Below, one piece after another: positions 60,530 through 64,000 of a DNA stretch of 64,000 bases. Source of the stretch: Isoptericola sp044389085 (GTDB lineage: Bacteria; Actinomycetota; Actinomycetes; Actinomycetales; Cellulomonadaceae); NCBI RefSeq assembly GCF_044389085.1, contig NZ_JBIRXP010000003.1:689011-753010 (forward strand). Reading direction: 5' to 3'. A program made the position numbers and the translations under genes. A model generated the notes under the pieces. It had not been told where the DNA came from, did not search any database, and was given only the letters and a program-made list of their open reading frames with translations. The first letter of the stretch is position 1; each line of letters starts with the position of its first letter.

Positions 60530-60897
60530 GGGGCTGATCGGTTTCGACGGTGGTCGTGCTTCGAGGAGAAGCGGGCCGAGGATGCAGGCTCATCTCGTGA
60601 ACGCTTGCCTGCGAACCTATAGGTGCCGATAACAAGCGCACCGACTTCGCCCTCGCCGCCTGAGCGAGCTCCGAAGTCCGTGAGCCCGGGATCGCTCTCG
60701 ACCCGGTAGCTCACGTCATCTAGAGAGCCACTGCTCGTCGCCCTCGTCACCGGGGCGGCGGGGACTTTTAGGTGACTGGGCCCGTCCGCACCTTGTCCGT
60801 GTGAGTGCGGGGGCCGAGAAAATCACAGCGGACTGCGCCCGGAGAAGTCCTCGAAAAGCGCCACCGGACCCGGGTTCGATTCCCGGCAGCTCCACCC
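60530..60897 (+). ncRNA. ssrA: Transfer-messenger RNA
   Basis: The 5' end GGGGCTGATCGGTTTCGAC pairs with CAGCTCC at the 3' end (60887-60893) to make the acceptor stem, and GGTTCGATTCC forms the T-arm. The tag reading frame (resume codon GCC at 60625) codes for ADNKRTDFALAA and ends at TGA 60661-60663. The terminal CCA does not appear to be completely encoded. Confidence 0.95.
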
Positions 60898-60899
60898 TG

Positions 60900-60945
60900 A
60901 CGACGACGGCCCCGCCGGCTACCCAGCCGGCGGGGCCGTCGTCGT
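60900..60945 (+). terminator. Terminator of ssrA
   Basis: Arms of 21 bp (60900-60920 and 60925-60945) are perfectly complementary with a 4-nt loop (ACCC). The stem starts a few bases after the tmRNA 3' end. There is no T run, common in GC-rich actinobacteria. Confidence 0.8.
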
Positions 60946-61090
60946 GCTCCCGGGGGGCGTGAGGTGGTGAACGCCACGTCGGGCGGACGCCTGGGGCACA
61001 TGTCCGCCGAGCGTACTGTTGAAGGATGAACGATCCGCCTCCGCGGCGGACCGCCTGACATCCCCCGCGTCGAAGAGAGTAGGCACCGCT

Positions 61091-62137
61091 GTGCGCGCCG
61101 TCGTGTTCGAGAAGTTCCAGACCTTCCCCGAGCTGAAGGAGGTCGAACGGCCGACGCCGGGGCCCGGCGAGGTGCTGCTCAAGGTCGCCGGCTCGGGCGC
61201 GTGCCACTCCGACGTCAGCATCTACCGCGAGTTCACCGAGGGCGCCCCCGGCGCCCAGACCCCCCCGTTCGTGCTCGGGCACGAGGTCTCGGGCTGGGTC
61301 GAGGAGCTCGGCCCTGGCGTCGACGGCGTGCAGGTGGGCGAGGCCTTCCTCGTCTACGGCCCCATCGGTTGCGGCCGCTGCGCGGCGTGCTCGCGGGGCC
61401 AGGACACGTACTGCGAGAACGCGGCGACCATGCCGTACCTCGCCACCGGGATCGGGCGCGACGGCGGCATGGCCGAGTACGTCCGTGTCCCGGTGCGCAA
61501 CCTCGTGCCGCTCGGTGACGCCGACCCCGTGGCCGCCGCCCCGCTGAGCGACGCCGGTCTCACGCCGTACCACGCGATCAAGCTGGCGCTGCCGAACCTG
61601 GCCGGCGGCGGCAAGTTCGCCCTCGTCATCGGGCTCGGTGGCCTCGGCCAGATCGCCGTGCAGATCCTCACCGCGCTGACGGGCGCCACCGTGATCGCCA
61701 CGGACACCAAGCCCGAGGCGATGGAGCGGGCCGCGGCGAACGGCGCCGTGACCGTGCCCGGGGGCGAGGGCCAGGTCGAGGCGATCCGAGCGATCACGGG
61801 CGGCCGGGGTGTCGACGCCGCGTTCGACTTCGTGGGCGCGACGCCGACGATCCGCACGGCGCAGGCGTCGATGGCACGCCAGGGCCGCCTCACCGTGGTC
61901 GGGATCGCCGGGGGCACCGCCGAGTGGTCGTTCTTCACCAACCCGTACGAGGCCACGATCACCAACACGTACTGGGGCACGATCGAGGACCTCCACGAGG
62001 TCGTGGCCATGTACCGGGCCGGCCAGATCACGCCGCAGGTGCAGCGGTACTCGCTCGACCAGGCCCTGGACGCCTACCGCGACCTCGAGTCCGGGAAGGT
62101 GGCCGGGCGCGCCGTCGTGGTGCCGCACTCCGCCTGA
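61091..62137 (+). CDS. Zinc-dependent alcohol dehydrogenase (MDR family)
   Basis: The 348-aa NAD(P)-dependent oxidoreductase has catalytic zinc ligands in GACHSD and GHE (LGHEVSG), four structural zinc cysteines (CGRCAACSRGQDTYC) and the cofactor fold GLGGLGQIAVQIL. The acidic Asp at the end of the second strand (ATDTKPE) favours NAD. Substrate not known; similar enzymes act on secondary or aryl alcohols. Start GTG 61091. Confidence 0.9.
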   Translation: MRAVVFEKFQTFPELKEVERPTPGPGEVLLKVAGSGACHSDVSIYREFTEGAPGAQTPPFVLGHEVSGWVEELGPGVDGVQVGEAFLVYGPIGCGRCAACSRGQDTYCENAATMPYLATGIGRDGGMAEYVRVPVRNLVPLGDADPVAAAPLSDAGLTPYHAIKLALPNLAGGGKFALVIGLGGLGQIAVQILTALTGATVIATDTKPEAMERAAANGAVTVPGGEGQVEAIRAITGGRGVDAAFDFVGATPTIRTAQASMARQGRLTVVGIAGGTAEWSFFTNPYEATITNTYWGTIEDLHEVVAMYRAGQITPQVQRYSLDQALDAYRDLESGKVAGRAVVVPHSA

Positions 62138-62166
62138 CCCGCCCCGCCCTTCACTAGGGTGGCGCC

Positions 62167-63891
62167 ATGCCGCGCGCCACCGACGTCGTCCCCGCCCCCG
62201 CCGCCCTCCGTCGCGACGGGGGCGTGGTCGTGCTGGGCGACGGCGCCCGCGTCGCGGCCGACCCTGCCCTGCGCCCCGCGGCACGGTGGTGGCGTCGCGT
62301 GTCCGAGGACGCGTTCGGCCTCGACCTGGCACCCGCGGACCCGCGCGACGACGCCGCGGACGTGACCTTCGTGGTGGACGCCGCCGTGCCCGCGGGCGGC
62401 TACCGGCTCGCCGTCGGCGTGGCCGGGCCCGGCTCCGGCGCCGCGGCGGTGCGGGTGAGCGCCGCCGACGTCGCCGGGGCGCACGCCGCGGCGCAGACGT
62501 TGCGCCAGCTGGCCGGGCCGCAGGCGTTCCGCCGCGCCGGCCGCGCGGAGCTCGCGCTGCCGGCGGTCACCGTCGACGACGCGCCCCGGACCGGTTGGCG
62601 CGGGGTGCTGCTCGACGTGGCGCGGCACTTCCTGCCGAAGGCGGACGTGCTGCGGTTCGTCGACCTCGCGGCGGCTCACCACCTCAACGTGCTGCAGCTC
62701 CACCTGACCGACGACCAGGGCTGGCGGATCGAGGTGGAGCGCTGTCCCCGCCTGGTCGAGGTCGGCGCGTGGCGCCGCGAGTCGGGCGTGGGGACCTGGC
62801 GCGCCGAGCGCTACGACGGGCGCCCCCACGGCGGTTTCTACACGCGCGACGACCTGCGCGAGATCGTGGCCTACGCGCGCGAGCGCGGCGTGACCGTGGT
62901 GCCGGAGATCGGCTCGCCGGGGCACGTGCAGGCACTGCTCGCCGCCTACCCGGAGCTGGCCGCGCGTCCCGGCGCGCACGAGGTGCGCACCACGTGGGGC
63001 ATCAGCGAGGACGTCATCGACCCGTCCGACGCGGCGGTCGACTTCTTCGCGGGCGTCCTGGACGAGGTGTGCGAGGTCTTCGACTCGCCGTTCGTCTCCC
63101 TCGGCGGGGACGAGGTGCCCACGACGGCGTGGCGCGAACGCCCCGACATCGTCGCCCGTGCCGCCGAGCTCGGGCTCCTCGGGGACGACGGCGAGGGCGA
63201 CGTCGGCCGGCTGCACGGCTGGTTCCTGGCCCGGCTCGCCGACCACCTGCGGGAGAAGGGGCGCCGCGCCGTGGTCTGGGACGAGGCGTTCGGCCCGGAC
63301 CTGCCGCGGGACGTCGTCGTCACCTGCTGGCGCGGCCACGCCGTCGCGGCGGACGCGCTGGCGGCCGGGCACGACGTCGTGATGGCCCCGGAGCAGGAGG
63401 TGTACCTCGACCACCGGGCGGCCGACGGCGACGACGAACCCGTGCCCGTCGGGTTCGTGCGCACCGTGGCCGACGTCCGCGCGTTCGAGCCGCTCCCCGC
63501 GGGCCTCCTGGCCGCGCGACCCGAGCTGGGCGGTGACCTGCCCGGCGCGGTGCTGGGGGCTCAGGCGCAGGTCTGGAGCGAGCACCTGGACTCCGCACGG
63601 CGCGTCGACTACGCGGCCTTCCCTCGCCTCGCCGCGTTCGCGGAGGCGGTGTGGAACCCGGCGGCGCCCGGGTTCGACGCGCGCCTGCGCACGCACCTCG
63701 CCCGCCTCGACGCCGCGGGGGTGGAGTACCGCCCGCTGGACGGGCCACGGCCCTGGCAGCAGCGACCGGGTGTCGCGGGCTGGCCGCGCGACCTCGCCGC
63801 GGAGCGGGAGGCCGCCGGCTGGGCCGGGATGGGCGGCTGGGTCGAAGGGCGCGACGGCGCGGAGCCGGGGGAGCGGCCGAGCCGGGAGTGA
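62167..63891 (+). CDS. Beta-N-acetylhexosaminidase, GH20
   Basis: The 574-aa protein has a GH20b lead domain (about 1-135) and a catalytic barrel (140-540). Signature parts are GVLLDVARHFLP, HHLNVLQLHLTDDQGWRIE, VVPEIGSPGHVQALLAAYPEL and SLGGDEVPTTAW, whose Asp-Glu pair carries out substrate-assisted hydrolysis of terminal GlcNAc or GalNAc. No signal peptide is seen, so it is probably intracellular and acts on imported chitobiose or cell-wall fragments. Start ATG 62167. Confidence 0.93.
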   Translation: MPRATDVVPAPAALRRDGGVVVLGDGARVAADPALRPAARWWRRVSEDAFGLDLAPADPRDDAADVTFVVDAAVPAGGYRLAVGVAGPGSGAAAVRVSAADVAGAHAAAQTLRQLAGPQAFRRAGRAELALPAVTVDDAPRTGWRGVLLDVARHFLPKADVLRFVDLAAAHHLNVLQLHLTDDQGWRIEVERCPRLVEVGAWRRESGVGTWRAERYDGRPHGGFYTRDDLREIVAYARERGVTVVPEIGSPGHVQALLAAYPELAARPGAHEVRTTWGISEDVIDPSDAAVDFFAGVLDEVCEVFDSPFVSLGGDEVPTTAWRERPDIVARAAELGLLGDDGEGDVGRLHGWFLARLADHLREKGRRAVVWDEAFGPDLPRDVVVTCWRGHAVAADALAAGHDVVMAPEQEVYLDHRAADGDDEPVPVGFVRTVADVRAFEPLPAGLLAARPELGGDLPGAVLGAQAQVWSEHLDSARRVDYAAFPRLAAFAEAVWNPAAPGFDARLRTHLARLDAAGVEYRPLDGPRPWQQRPGVAGWPRDLAAEREAAGWAGMGGWVEGRDGAEPGERPSRE

Positions 63892-64000
63892 GCCGGGGGT
63901 GAGCCGGGGGGGGGGGGTGCCCCGGGGGCGCCCCCGCGGGGGCACGCGCGGGCCCACCCCCCCCCAGCCCGCCGGGGGACCCCCCCGGCGACAGCCCGGC
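63892..64000. other. Homopolymer-rich end of the window, uncertain sequence quality
   Basis: After the GH20 stop come runs of twelve G (63906-63917) and nine C (63957-63965), with several shorter runs of five to seven. No gene is visible. This looks more like the poor end of a contig than normal chromosome. Confidence 0.5.

Overview
The window is very GC-rich DNA with dense genes, GTG starts and an actinobacterial gene set: split acyl-CoA carboxylase with an epsilon subunit, lpdA/deoD/pmmB, a DUF222-HNH protein, and an ssrA tag ending TDFALAA. It looks like chromosome from a Micrococcales actinobacterium, perhaps of the Cellulomonas/Promicromonospora group. The genus is inferred from general appearance only.

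Layout. 1-3.3 kb: the tail of an unknown gene, an ABC ATPase with a polytopic partner, and a siderophore-interacting flavoprotein under a DtxR/IdeR-like box. 3.3-9.3 kb: pmmB and deoD (nucleoside salvage), the divergent flavoprotein lpdA, an epoxide hydrolase and a NUDIX hydrolase. 9.4-12.9 kb: an MFS exporter and a DUF222-HNH protein with an SOS box. 13.1-24.2 kb: the acyl-CoA carboxylase block (alpha, maf, beta, acidic protein, epsilon, birA), interrupted by an AEC transporter, a DUF885 protein and a glycerate kinase. Both carboxylase promoter regions carry the same 17-bp motif. 24.3-36.1 kb: a class III cyclase, an SRAP protein, an MFS pump, a PadR operon with a perfect inverted-repeat operator, a secreted phytase-like/GDPD fusion, an LCP ligase, a lysG/lysE pair and an aminotransferase.

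36.3-52.1 kb: a Tad/Flp pilus operon whose first gene, the cpaF/tadA ATPase, is split by a 10.7-kb integrated element. The element is bounded by a 15-bp direct repeat (CTGGATCAACTCGCC) lying in coding sequence, and exact excision would restore the frame to a 419-aa ATPase. The element carries an integrase, XRE repressor, excisionase, a replication-like gene containing iteron-like repeats, a scaffold, a major capsid protein, a tape measure protein and a proteasome-beta-like Ntn-hydrolase candidate. A GNAT enzyme and two small HTH proteins complete it. No terminase, portal, tail tube, baseplate or lysis gene is visible, so it is either a decayed prophage or a satellite-like element. Downstream lie tadB, tadC, a pilin-like gene, an unexpected VOC gene and three TadE/G-type pseudopilin genes.

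52.2-64 kb: nsrR-hmp (nitric oxide response), a glycolipid-binding-fold protein, an ankyrin protein, prfB, the ftsE-ftsX-M23 hydrolase division operon, smpB and ssrA with a 21-bp terminator stem, a zinc alcohol dehydrogenase and a GH20 hexosaminidase. The last 100 bases contain long G and C runs that may be poor sequence.
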